Shown in pieces: positions 35,034 to 43,149 of a DNA stretch of 64,000 nt. The DNA is taken from contig CATJOY010000034.1 of the NCBI GenBank assembly GCA_949741925.1, positions 1-64,000 on the forward strand, given 5' to 3'. Source of the stretch: an uncultured Desulfovibrionaceae bacterium (GTDB lineage: Bacteria > Desulfobacterota > Desulfovibrionia > Desulfovibrionales > Desulfovibrionaceae). Both the position numbers and the translations under genes were made by a program. Position 1 is the first letter of the stretch; every line of letters starts with the position of its first letter. Under the pieces are notes generated by a model that was not told the origin of the DNA, searched no databases, and worked only from the letters and a program-made list of their open reading frames with translations.

Positions 35034-36908
35034 CTAAACAAGCCCTTCCAGCGGACCGCCCTTTGCTCCCAGAGCATCAATACGTTTTTCCACATCCGGA
35101 TCGGGCTCCAACACCGGGGCATGGTGGCTTTTGGCCCTGGCGTCGATAAGCAGCGGGGCGTCACACCCCCAGTGCTTGCAGCGGGTTACGGCGTTGGTCC
35201 CGTAAATATCTGTGGCCGGGTCCGAGCGGGTGAACGTGGTCCAGAGAAAAGCATCCCAGTTTTGGGAGGCCTCATCCGGGGTATCCGTAACAACCAGCAG
35301 GGCCAGCCCTTGCAGCCCCGCGGGATCATCTGCCTGAAGCGCGCCCAGGAATGCGCCCAGCGCCTCCAGTGATGCATCAGCCGTGCCTTGCGGCAGGAGA
35401 TGGCGCGGACCGCGCAGGACCGCGATGCCCGGCGCAAATAGCCTGGCCTCGCTAAAGCCCTCGGGCAGACGGAAGGCGCGGGGAAGCTCCGGACAAAGGG
35501 CTCTGCGGGGAGGACCGGCCACCGCCAGAAGCAGGCGGGAGCCTTGGTTGAGGCCGCTGCCGCTGTAATCCAAGGTATCTTGAGTCGTCCGGGTGATGAA
35601 GTGCAGATCCCGAGAAAAATCGACCCGCTCCAAAACATGCCGGAAGAACCCCGGGATATCGCGGGTGGAGAGATGCGGGGCATCCTCGGCGGCGGCAAGA
35701 AACAGATACTTGGCCAGGGCGGTTTGGGTGCTGCCCAAGAGGGCCAGGCCCTGGCTGATCACCTCCCGCGGCTGCCGATCCGGGGTAAAGGGGACAAAGC
35801 GTTCGCTTCCCAGCGCCAGGAGCAGCGGATGCACGCCGGAGGCGTCTACGGCGTGCACTTCGCTGACGCCGCTAAAGACTTTGGATAAAAAGGGCGCCGT
35901 CAGCTCGTGCACAAATTCGCCGAAAATGCTGTCTTCCTGGGGTGGACGGCCTACTGAGGTGAAAGGCCAGACGGCGTCGGGCCGGTGAAAGACGCCGTCC
36001 ACCGTAAGTACCGGAAATTCGTGGGCCAGGCTGTAGTACCCCAGATGATCGCCGAAAGGGCCTTCCAGAGCCAGATGCCCCGGTCTGAGCCTGCCCAAGA
36101 TGACAAAATCCGCCTCGGCCGGGACGGGCAGAGTTTTGCCCAGGCCATACACTAAGGGCGCACGGGCCATGGCCATGCGACGGCCTCCCAGAAGGCCGGC
36201 AAAGCAGAGTTCGGGAACGCCGGCGGGCAAGGGCATCAGGGCGGCCAGAGCCAGAGCCGGAGGTCCGCCCACCGAGACGGCCACCGGCAGATCTTCGCCC
36301 CGGGCCAGGGCCTTGGCGTGGTGCGGGCCGATGCCCCGCAGCAATTGGTAATGCAGCCCTGCTTCTTTATCTTTATGGTAGCCCGGTCCGTTTATCTGAA
36401 TCCGGTACATGCCCAGGTTAGAACCGAAAAGCCCGGGGGCATCCGGGTCTTCGGAGTAAACCTGAGGGAGCGTGATATACCCGCCGCCGTCTTTGGGCCA
36501 GGAGCGCAGGCCGGGCAAAGCCGAAAGGCTGGTCAAACAGGCGAAGACCGGAGCCTTGCGCACAGTGCGCGGTAGGCCGCGCAACAATGTCGCCGGATGA
36601 AAAAGGTGGTCGGGAAGATGGCGGAGCAGATCTGCCGGGTCAGCCGCCAGCCTGAACAGGGCTTCCACCCGTCGCAAGCTTCCGCGAAAGAGATGCCGGA
36701 TGCGCTCCCGAGTGGCGAAAAGGTTGCCCAGCATGGGAAAACGGCTGCCGGCAACTCTGGTAAACAGCAGGGCCGGCCCGTTGCGTTGTGCGGCTCTGCG
36801 CTGCACCGAGGCAATTTCGAGATCAGGACTCAGGGGAATGTCAATGCGCCGAAGCATGCCGGAGCGTTCCAGATCGGCGATGCATTGGCCGAGATTACGG
36901 TAGTTCAT
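35034..36908 (-). CDS. UbiD-family decarboxylase
   Basis: A 624-residue prenylated-FMN decarboxylase. The EGPFGDHLGYYS motif holds an active-site glutamate, and the N-terminus (YRNLGQCIADLERSGMLRRI) is typical of UbiD. Such enzymes decarboxylate aromatic or polyprenyl-aromatic acids. Together with the UbiA-type gene at 53.1 kb it may serve late menaquinone (futalosine) synthesis. A GGGGAG ribosome site supports the start. Confidence 0.85.
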   Translation of the reverse strand: MNYRNLGQCIADLERSGMLRRIDIPLSPDLEIASVQRRAAQRNGPALLFTRVAGSRFPMLGNLFATRERIRHLFRGSLRRVEALFRLAADPADLLRHLPDHLFHPATLLRGLPRTVRKAPVFACLTSLSALPGLRSWPKDGGGYITLPQVYSEDPDAPGLFGSNLGMYRIQINGPGYHKDKEAGLHYQLLRGIGPHHAKALARGEDLPVAVSVGGPPALALAALMPLPAGVPELCFAGLLGGRRMAMARAPLVYGLGKTLPVPAEADFVILGRLRPGHLALEGPFGDHLGYYSLAHEFPVLTVDGVFHRPDAVWPFTSVGRPPQEDSIFGEFVHELTAPFLSKVFSGVSEVHAVDASGVHPLLLALGSERFVPFTPDRQPREVISQGLALLGSTQTALAKYLFLAAAEDAPHLSTRDIPGFFRHVLERVDFSRDLHFITRTTQDTLDYSGSGLNQGSRLLLAVAGPPRRALCPELPRAFRLPEGFSEARLFAPGIAVLRGPRHLLPQGTADASLEALGAFLGALQADDPAGLQGLALLVVTDTPDEASQNWDAFLWTTFTRSDPATDIYGTNAVTRCKHWGCDAPLLIDARAKSHHAPVLEPDPDVEKRIDALGAKGGPLEGLV

Positions 36909-37144
36909 CGGCTGCTCTCCCCTTTTCTGTCGTTGAGCCGGTGCGGTGTATGAGATCAGGCGCAGGCATGTATATGTGTGTCGTGGATAGCATGGGGAGC
37001 GGCCCATGGCAACGTTGGAAAAGGAACTTTTCAGGTGGAAAAACCAGCCCGAGGAAATGATTCGGCTTTTTACAGCACGGTATTGAGAATTTTTCCCTAA
37101 AGATTTTCTCCAATGCCGCGATAAGGCAACTATAGGGAGTTGCT
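36909..37144. promoter_or_regulatory. Divergent promoter region
   Basis: This lies between ubiD (minus) and an unknown plus-strand gene. At the right end GCAACT (37126-37131) pairs with AGTTGC (37138-37143) and holds the GGGAG ribosome site in its loop and stem edge, right before the ATG. Confidence 0.4.
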
Positions 37145-37855
37145 ATGGCATTTTCAGGCATCTTGTCGGTAAGTATTGCGCAAAGCGGATATTCTAACGG
37201 TTTTAACGCCTCAGGCACGGCTGGGGTTTTTGCGGCCGATATAGCCCGGCGCGCTGCGGCAAGCCAGGGCTTGGCCCAATCCGGGCAGGATATTCCCCCG
37301 GCTGCAGAGAGCGAGGCATCTGATTCAGAGAAGAGCGCTCAGCTTCAGAAGCTGGAATCAGCCTTGGCGGATACTGTTTCCTACATGGTGGAACAGCATG
37401 GCGAGCAGGCCGGTACCGCTCTGATGGGCATCGTCTACAAGCGGTTAGGCAAGGGCGACGTCACCGAGCAAAGCCTCGGAAACGCTTTTCTTGATGTGAC
37501 CCGGTTCATAGACGCCAATTTCGGCATTGCCAAAGGCGATGCTTTCTTGGAGCATCTCAACGGCGGCCTCAATGATAGCCTGAACGCCTTTTTTGATAAC
37601 GGGGTCAATGAGGTCTTTTTTGCCTCCAACGGAGCCTCGGGAAGTATTTCCGGCCTGCCGGCGGCAAGTTTGAACACCGAAAACCTTGCCGCGGACGTCA
37701 ACCAACTAACCGAGAGTATTATCCGTCTTGTGAAAGATGCGCGGAACGTTACGTCGGGGGAGGCCGGGCCCTCTGGCAGAGCCTTAGCCGCCTATGCATC
37801 GCACATGCAGACGCCGGCCATGGTGACAGGCATCCTGGCGGATACTTTTGTTTAA
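37145..37855 (+). CDS. Conserved-looking protein of unknown function
   Basis: A 236-residue protein without a signal peptide or membrane span. The first 70 residues are Ala/Ser/Gly-rich and likely disordered. A helical core spans about 70-170 (ALADTVSYMVEQHGEQAG, DVTRFIDANFG), followed by a short C-terminal helix. A good GGGAG ribosome site supports translation. I do not recognise a family; the N-terminal MAFSGI and modular layout might suggest a secreted or flagella-linked protein, but nothing in the neighbourhood supports that. Confidence 0.65.
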   Translation: MAFSGILSVSIAQSGYSNGFNASGTAGVFAADIARRAAASQGLAQSGQDIPPAAESEASDSEKSAQLQKLESALADTVSYMVEQHGEQAGTALMGIVYKRLGKGDVTEQSLGNAFLDVTRFIDANFGIAKGDAFLEHLNGGLNDSLNAFFDNGVNEVFFASNGASGSISGLPAASLNTENLAADVNQLTESIIRLVKDARNVTSGEAGPSGRALAAYASHMQTPAMVTGILADTFV

Positions 37856-38129
37856 GCGCTGTAGGGCGGAGCGCTGCCGCCCGGCTTCCGGCGGAAGCGC
37901 TCAGGGCCTGTCGTTTTTCGTTCTTTCTGCGGGAGGGCTCAAAAGGCGCGCCTGAGGCGCGGCAATATGACGCCTGCCAAGGCATATTCTGCCATTTCGG
38001 GGCTGGGGAATGGTGATCTTGGCCCCTTTGAGTCAGAGGAACGATCTTCCTCCGTTTTCTTCTACAGCAGCCCTCTTATTGCGAGGCAAGGGGAATGAGC
38101 GATTCGGGCCGTTCCGGCCCTCATCCCTA
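37856..38129. other. Intergenic region after the unknown gene
   Basis: No gene. GCTTCC/GGAAGC (37884-37898), followed after 14 bases by TTTTT, is a weak terminator candidate. The rest is unremarkable up to the repeat at 38130. Confidence 0.35.
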
Positions 38130-38236
38130 CGGGGCACAGGAGCGAAGTTCCTGTGCCCCGTTTTGCTCTGCCGTGCAATGGGCTCCCTGGTGGGGGGTGT
38201 GCGTTGCCCCGGCCGCCGGTGGCATGAAGACGGCGT
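38130..38236 (-). repeat. 3'-flanking palindromic repeat, copy 1
   Basis: The element starts right after the diguanylate cyclase stop. Read on the plus strand it ends with core GTTGCCCCGGCCGCCGG plus GGCATGAAGA (38203-38230). TTTTGCTCT is at 38161-38169, and a perfect 12-base-pair hairpin (38130-38141 with 38149-38160) sits at its far end. Confidence 0.6.
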
Positions 38237-39916
38237 CTAGTCCGCGGCAACCCGGTTGCGTCCATCCTTTTTGGCGCGGTAGAGGGCTTCATCCGCGCGA
38301 TGGAGGAGGTGTTCCGGGCTTTCACCCGGTCGGAACTCCACGACACCGAGGCTGACCGTCATGGGGCTCCCATCAGGCAGAGTGATCTGCTCGCAGGTGA
38401 TGCGCCGAATGCGCTCCGCACTGGTAAGGGCCTTGTCTTTCGGGGTCAGCGGGAGAATAAGCATGAATTCTTCGCCGCCGGATCGAGCCGGGAGATCCTC
38501 GTTGCGGCAGTTATCGCGCAGAATTTGGGCAAACTGTCGCAGTACAGCATCGCCTTGGGCATGCCCGAAACGGTCGTTCACCATTTTAAAATGGTCGAGG
38601 TCCATCATCAAAAGACTCAGCGGCACCTCATGGCGAGCGCCTATGGCCATACTCTCCAGGAGCCGTTCGTGGAAGAAGCGTCGGTTGGCTAATCCTGTCA
38701 GGGAATCAGTCCGGCTCAGCAGGCGCAATTCATGTTGGGCCTGTTCCAGTTCCTGCACCTTGCAGGCCAGCTCATGTTCCAGACTTTTTTGGGAAGATAT
38801 ATCGACAATCGTTCCCACCAAGCCTTTTTCACCGGAAGTGGGAACGGTGACTCCCTTGCTCCAATAAAGAGAGTTTCGCTGCCCTTGGTTGGTGGTGTAC
38901 ACTGTCTCATAATGGACCATCATGTTGCTGCTGATGACTTCCAGATCTTCCTGCTGGTATTTCTGCCGTTCCTCCGGGGGTAAATAGCCGAGTTCCATGG
39001 CGGTACGGCCGAGATACTCCTCCCGGCGAATACCGAAAAATTTTTCGTAGGCTTTGTTGAGCAAGAAAAACCGGGTATCCTCAGTTTTGGCAAAGACCGG
39101 AGACGGTAATTCGTCGATAAGCGTTTCAAGAAAGATCAGCTTGCGGCGAACGGCTTCCAGTTCTGCGATCAGCCGGGCCTGTTGCGCTTCCTCCTGTGGG
39201 GGGGCGCTGAGCTTGCCTTGCAGATGAGCGGCTACGGAACGCAAGGCTATGTTGAGCGCTTCCAGCTCGTGGGGCAGACCTTTGGGAGAGGGAGCATCCA
39301 ACGCGCCTGAAGAAATCTGCGTCGCATAATCGACAAGTTGCCGGATGGGACGGGTGATAGAACGCACTCCTACAACGATCAAGGCAGCCGTGGCAAACAA
39401 GGCAAAGGCCAGTAGGGCGAAGAATATTTTTAAGGAAGCGGCAATGGCGCCGTAATTTCGGGTGCTCTCGAGATTGGCGATAGCTTGTTCAGCCTCCAGG
39501 AGTTCGCTAATGAGCTTACGGTACAGGGAGAAAACCTCAGCGGCCGGGGCGGAGCCATCCGCTTGACGGCGCACGGCGTCAAGGAATTCCGCGGCTTGCC
39601 CCAAGTTCAGGGCGTTGAGGGCTTCTCGATCCGCGTGGGCCAGGGCTGATGAGCCGGCTGCAAGACCGGCGTCTACTGTTTTGCGCTGGGCATTGAGAGC
39701 GCTCCTATCGTTTGTCCCGGCCATGAGGCTGAGCCCGCGTTCTTTCCAGAGTTCATGAATGAGGTCGGATACGGCCAGAAACAACGCATGATTGTTTTCA
39801 GCCCGGGCTATATTCTGCTTTTCAGTTAGCCAGAACCGCGAGAACATACAGCTTATCACCAGAAACACCAGCAAGGGGATACCGCTTATGGCGATAAGTT
39901 TTTGGGAAATTTTCAC
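38237..39916 (-). CDS. Membrane diguanylate cyclase with NIT-like sensor, HAMP and PAS
   Basis: A 559-residue protein. Its layout is a membrane span near residues 7-25, a periplasmic helical domain with a WKERG motif reminiscent of nitrate/nitrite-sensing NIT domains, a second span (about 165-185), HAMP, PAS (about 265-390) and a C-terminal GGDEF domain (about 400-555). The active-site motif is GGEEF, which is competent for cyclic di-GMP synthesis. The start is a GTG preceded by GGGAG; no in-frame ATG fits. The ligand is not known. Confidence 0.85.
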   Translation of the reverse strand: MKISQKLIAISGIPLLVFLVISCMFSRFWLTEKQNIARAENNHALFLAVSDLIHELWKERGLSLMAGTNDRSALNAQRKTVDAGLAAGSSALAHADREALNALNLGQAAEFLDAVRRQADGSAPAAEVFSLYRKLISELLEAEQAIANLESTRNYGAIAASLKIFFALLAFALFATAALIVVGVRSITRPIRQLVDYATQISSGALDAPSPKGLPHELEALNIALRSVAAHLQGKLSAPPQEEAQQARLIAELEAVRRKLIFLETLIDELPSPVFAKTEDTRFFLLNKAYEKFFGIRREEYLGRTAMELGYLPPEERQKYQQEDLEVISSNMMVHYETVYTTNQGQRNSLYWSKGVTVPTSGEKGLVGTIVDISSQKSLEHELACKVQELEQAQHELRLLSRTDSLTGLANRRFFHERLLESMAIGARHEVPLSLLMMDLDHFKMVNDRFGHAQGDAVLRQFAQILRDNCRNEDLPARSGGEEFMLILPLTPKDKALTSAERIRRITCEQITLPDGSPMTVSLGVVEFRPGESPEHLLHRADEALYRAKKDGRNRVAAD

Positions 39917-40087
39917 AAATTCATCTCCCTTTAGGCAGGGTATATGAAGTATGGTTGGAGGCCCCTTCAGGTGAATTGTATGGGTAGGAAAGGAACTGGA
40001 CCAGCCTTGGAAAGCGGGACGAATGCGCCCTATTCCGGGCAGAGGCATTGGGTAAGGCAATACATCTGCCCGGTCACAACCATCTCT

Positions 40088-40483
40088 CTAGTTGACAACG
40101 GTTATCCGTTTAACTTCAACTTCCACGCGATTCCAATCCTTATCAACTTCCCCGGCCAGTTCCACTGTGTCCGTGGGCGTAACGTTTTGGCCAAACCATT
40201 TGTCATGATCAATTTCTACACGAATTGTGCCGGTTGCATCTTTAAAAAGATATTTGTCATCGCCCAGATGCTGAATAATATTACCCCGCAGGATAACGAA
40301 ACTGTCATCTTGCATGCTTAAGGCTTCTTTAACAGAGGCAGTTGCCGGACCGGGCCCGGAAAAGCCGCCCCCGTACGCGCCTGCCGCAGGCGAAAATCCG
40401 CCGCCATGCTGTTGGGTTGCGGCAAAGGCGGGAACCGTTGCCAAGAGTATTCCGCTGCAAACTAAAATAAGTACTTTTTTCAT
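40088..40483 (-). CDS. Periplasmic OB-fold (BOF/YgiW-family) stress protein
   Basis: A 131-residue protein with a cleavable signal peptide ending AFA. The mature part matches the bacterial OB-fold family of YgiW/YdeI: VKEALSMQDDSFVILRGNI, YLFKDATGTIRVEID and ELAGEVDKDW. These proteins help tolerate oxidants, metals or cationic peptides. GAGAGGA precedes the start. A nested palindrome about 90 bases upstream may control it. Confidence 0.85.
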   Translation of the reverse strand: MKKVLILVCSGILLATVPAFAATQQHGGGFSPAAGAYGGGFSGPGPATASVKEALSMQDDSFVILRGNIIQHLGDDKYLFKDATGTIRVEIDHDKWFGQNVTPTDTVELAGEVDKDWNRVEVEVKRITVVN

Positions 40484-41029
40484 AATAATCCTCTCATATA
40501 TAGAAGTTTAGGTTTCCACAAGCGTACTGGCGGCCGAGCCGCCTTTTGCTCATCCGGCGCAGGGCGCTCTATGCATTTCAATATGCTCTATAAATATAGA
40601 GGCTACACTACCAATGCATAGATAAAATTATCGAATATGCCGGAGAGTATTTTACCCTTACTTTTTCTCCCGGGGCGCGGGGACGAGGCCCGCCGCAATG
40701 TTCACCCGCTTTACACCATCGGGGAACAGGCGGCATCTCTTTTCCCGCCGCCTTTGGATAAAACCATGCAAGCCTTAAGGCTCTCTTAACACAGCAAGAA
40801 AAATAGAGGGAAAGTTTTTTGGGAGAAGAGGAAGTTGAGGGAATACAAGGTCTTCCCGCGGAGCTATCCAATTTTCCTGGAGGCGACACATCGTGTGGCA
40901 TTGTATCCGGCCCTGGAAACACGCCATACAATGTGGTGTCCGTAGAGAATATTTTGAGGAAGGACCTCCGCATTGGTGCGAGGAGCTATGCCCCGACTCT
41001 CTGCTTGGCGCTGCGCAGTCTGGAAGGAA
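40484..41029. other. Long intergenic region with A+T-rich palindromes
   Basis: No convincing gene; short frames here lack motifs and ribosome sites. The segment 40569-40621 is A+T-rich and holds two nested palindromes (separate entry). The remainder has no clear structure. Confidence 0.45.
40569..40621. promoter_or_regulatory. Nested palindromes, possible operator
   Basis: CTATGCATT (40569-40577) is the exact inverse of AATGCATAG (40613-40621). Inside, CTCTATA (40586-40592) pairs with TATAGAG (40595-40601). The region is far richer in A+T than its surroundings and lies upstream of the OB-fold gene. Confidence 0.45.
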
Positions 41030-42724
41030 TCAGCCGTGGTAGCGTTCCATAAAGGCTTGTTCGGCTTCGCCGCTGCCAATGAGAATAAGTTCGTCCGTCG
41101 CCTTAATGGGCTCTTTGGGGTCGGGGCTGGCGGACATGCCTTCCGTGCCCCGAATGCCCACAACATTGCACTGGGTCTGTTCGCGAATGTGGCTGTCCTT
41201 CAGGGCGAGCCCCACCAGGGAGGAGGGAGCCTGCACCCGGAAGATGCTGAGCCCTTCGGTCAGCAGAAAGACCTTGCCCGGGGAGAGCAGGTTGATCATG
41301 GTATTGGCGGCCATGGTGGCGTGGGACATGACCAGGCTTGCCCCGGCGCTGTAGAGCGAGGGCACGTTGCGGTCGAGACTGGCCCGGCTGATTACCTGAA
41401 TATCCGGCCTGAGTTTGCGGCAGTAAATGGTCAGATAGATGTTCAGATCGTCGTCATGGGTAGTGACGATAACCGTTTTGGTGGTGTTGATGCCGGCCTT
41501 GAACAGGGTTTCAAAATCCGCGGCATTCCCCAGAATGTAGCGGGCGTCATCCTGGGGGATGTTCCTGGCGTTGCGTTCTACAACCCTGAAGGGGATGCGT
41601 CGTTCCTCCAGATTGCCGGCGACGGCCTGGCCGACCCGTCCGCTGCCGAGGATCAGCACCGGCGGGTTGTGCTCTTCGGCCGCGGGATTCATTTCTCGAT
41701 TGTATAAATCCAGCAATTCGGAGGGCCCGGCCAGCAGGAGCACCGCGCCTTCGTCGATGACGGTATCCGGCATGGCGGGCTGGTATTTTTTGCCTTGCCA
41801 GATGCCGACCACGTTTAAGCCGAACCGATTGCGGATGTCGGTTTCTCGGAGGGTTTTGCCGACATACGGCGAAACAACGGCCGGAGTTTCTGCGATGCAT
41901 AGTTCTTCAAAACGGCCAATGATGTTGGAAAGGGAATCGGGGCCAAAGACCCGGCGGGCCAGGTTGCGGCCAAGCATGCGGGCGAAATGGAAAACATGGT
42001 TACAGCCGGCCAGGCGGAGCACATCGAGAGATTCCACATAGTCCGCCCCGGCGGCGATAGGCACAGAACGACTCACTTCGCGTACGGTGGCTGCAATGTT
42101 GGTGTTTTTCATATCGTCGTACAGAGCCACCACTAAGGAAGCCCGGTTTACCCGCAGTTTTTCGTACGTGGCGGCCACATCAAATTCTCCGGCCACCACC
42201 GGGTACCCTTTATCAAAATGTTCGATAGCCTCGGGGCTTTCAGGCATCAGCAGGAAGCAGGGCATAGAGTATTTGCGAAATTTTTCCGCAACGCTCAGCG
42301 CCAGGCTCCCGGCGCCAACGATGATGACGTGCCCGGAGGCATCCTCGGGAAGCTCCCGTGGCAACCTGGCCTGGCTTTGCGCCTCGAGCCAAGGGGCGTA
42401 GACAAAGCGGATAAAGGTGAAGGGCATAACCAGCATGAACAGGACAATGCCCGAAAGGAGCACGACTACGCTGAACATTTTGCCCGCGTCCGAGGTGAAG
42501 GTAATATCCCCGAAGCCCAACGTGGACATGACGGTCAAGGTCCAGTAGAGGCCCGTCAGCAGGGAGTATTCCTGGCCTTCCCGTTCCATGAGCACGTGAA
42601 AGGTAAAGCTGTAAAACCCGATCAGCAGGATGACGAATGCCGAAAACCGGGCCATAAAGCGCAGGTTGCGCTTGTTGGATTGCTGGGCCCAAAAAAACGC
42701 CATTTGGGAAATAATGAATTTCAT
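41030..42724 (-). CDS. Two-span potassium channel with two RCK domains
   Basis: A 564-residue protein. Two membrane spans (about 26-45 and 83-108) flank the selectivity filter TLGFGD (68-73). RCK1 (TrkA-N/TrkA-C) starts near residue 131 (GHVIIVGAGS) and RCK2 near residue 354 (PPVLILGSGRVGQ); GSGRVG is a nucleotide-binding loop. Having both RCK modules on one chain is the layout of GsuK-type and MthK-like ligand-gated channels. It would control potassium flow in response to nucleotides or calcium. Confidence 0.87.
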   Translation of the reverse strand: MKFIISQMAFFWAQQSNKRNLRFMARFSAFVILLIGFYSFTFHVLMEREGQEYSLLTGLYWTLTVMSTLGFGDITFTSDAGKMFSVVVLLSGIVLFMLVMPFTFIRFVYAPWLEAQSQARLPRELPEDASGHVIIVGAGSLALSVAEKFRKYSMPCFLLMPESPEAIEHFDKGYPVVAGEFDVAATYEKLRVNRASLVVALYDDMKNTNIAATVREVSRSVPIAAGADYVESLDVLRLAGCNHVFHFARMLGRNLARRVFGPDSLSNIIGRFEELCIAETPAVVSPYVGKTLRETDIRNRFGLNVVGIWQGKKYQPAMPDTVIDEGAVLLLAGPSELLDLYNREMNPAAEEHNPPVLILGSGRVGQAVAGNLEERRIPFRVVERNARNIPQDDARYILGNAADFETLFKAGINTTKTVIVTTHDDDLNIYLTIYCRKLRPDIQVISRASLDRNVPSLYSAGASLVMSHATMAANTMINLLSPGKVFLLTEGLSIFRVQAPSSLVGLALKDSHIREQTQCNVVGIRGTEGMSASPDPKEPIKATDELILIGSGEAEQAFMERYHG

Positions 42725-43033
42725 GCTGTTCTACCTGCGCGCCAAATTCTCTTTTTGCCGTCTCTTCGCAAGCCATTGAGTTCCGAGGCCGGGGGACGGC
42801 GGCAGGCCCAGAGCTACACGCCTTGGCGGCTCCAGGTCAAGGAGTTGGTGCAGCTCGCCTCGGAAGCGGAGGCAAAGGCCCCTTAGCGCCGTACATATAT
42901 GGGGAACTGCCCCTGGCCTCCGCCTCTACGGGGGCGGGAACGATGCTCCTGTGTTCTTTCTAGGAGAGAGAAATGGTTTCCCTCATTCATTGGGGGGAGG
43001 AAGGTTGCCCGGGCCGTCCCGGCTCTTGCCGCC
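42725..43033. other. Intergenic region upstream of the channel gene
   Basis: No gene. It would contain the channel promoter on the minus strand; I cannot place a confident -35/-10 pair. Confidence 0.35.
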
Positions 43034-43149
43034 GGAGCTACAGAACTTCGTTCCTGTAGCTCCTTTTGCTCTCCCGCGAATGCCCCCCTGGAGGGCCGAG
43101 GCTTTGCCCCGGCCGCTGGGGGCATAAAGAATACAGCGTTCCAAGGAAC
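43034..43149 (-). repeat. 3'-flanking palindromic repeat, copy 2
   Basis: This follows the uvrA stop. Hairpin GGAGCTACAG (43034-43043) with CTGTAGCTCC (43054-43063), TTTTGCTCT (43064-43072) and the core GCTTTGCCCCGGCCGC plus GGCATAAAGAATA (43101-43133) match copy 1 in order and orientation. Confidence 0.6.

Noticed and set aside
40608-41052. Small frames in the 546-base gap before the channel gene
   Set aside because: They lack ribosome sites, motifs and a plausible composition, and overlap each other on both strands.
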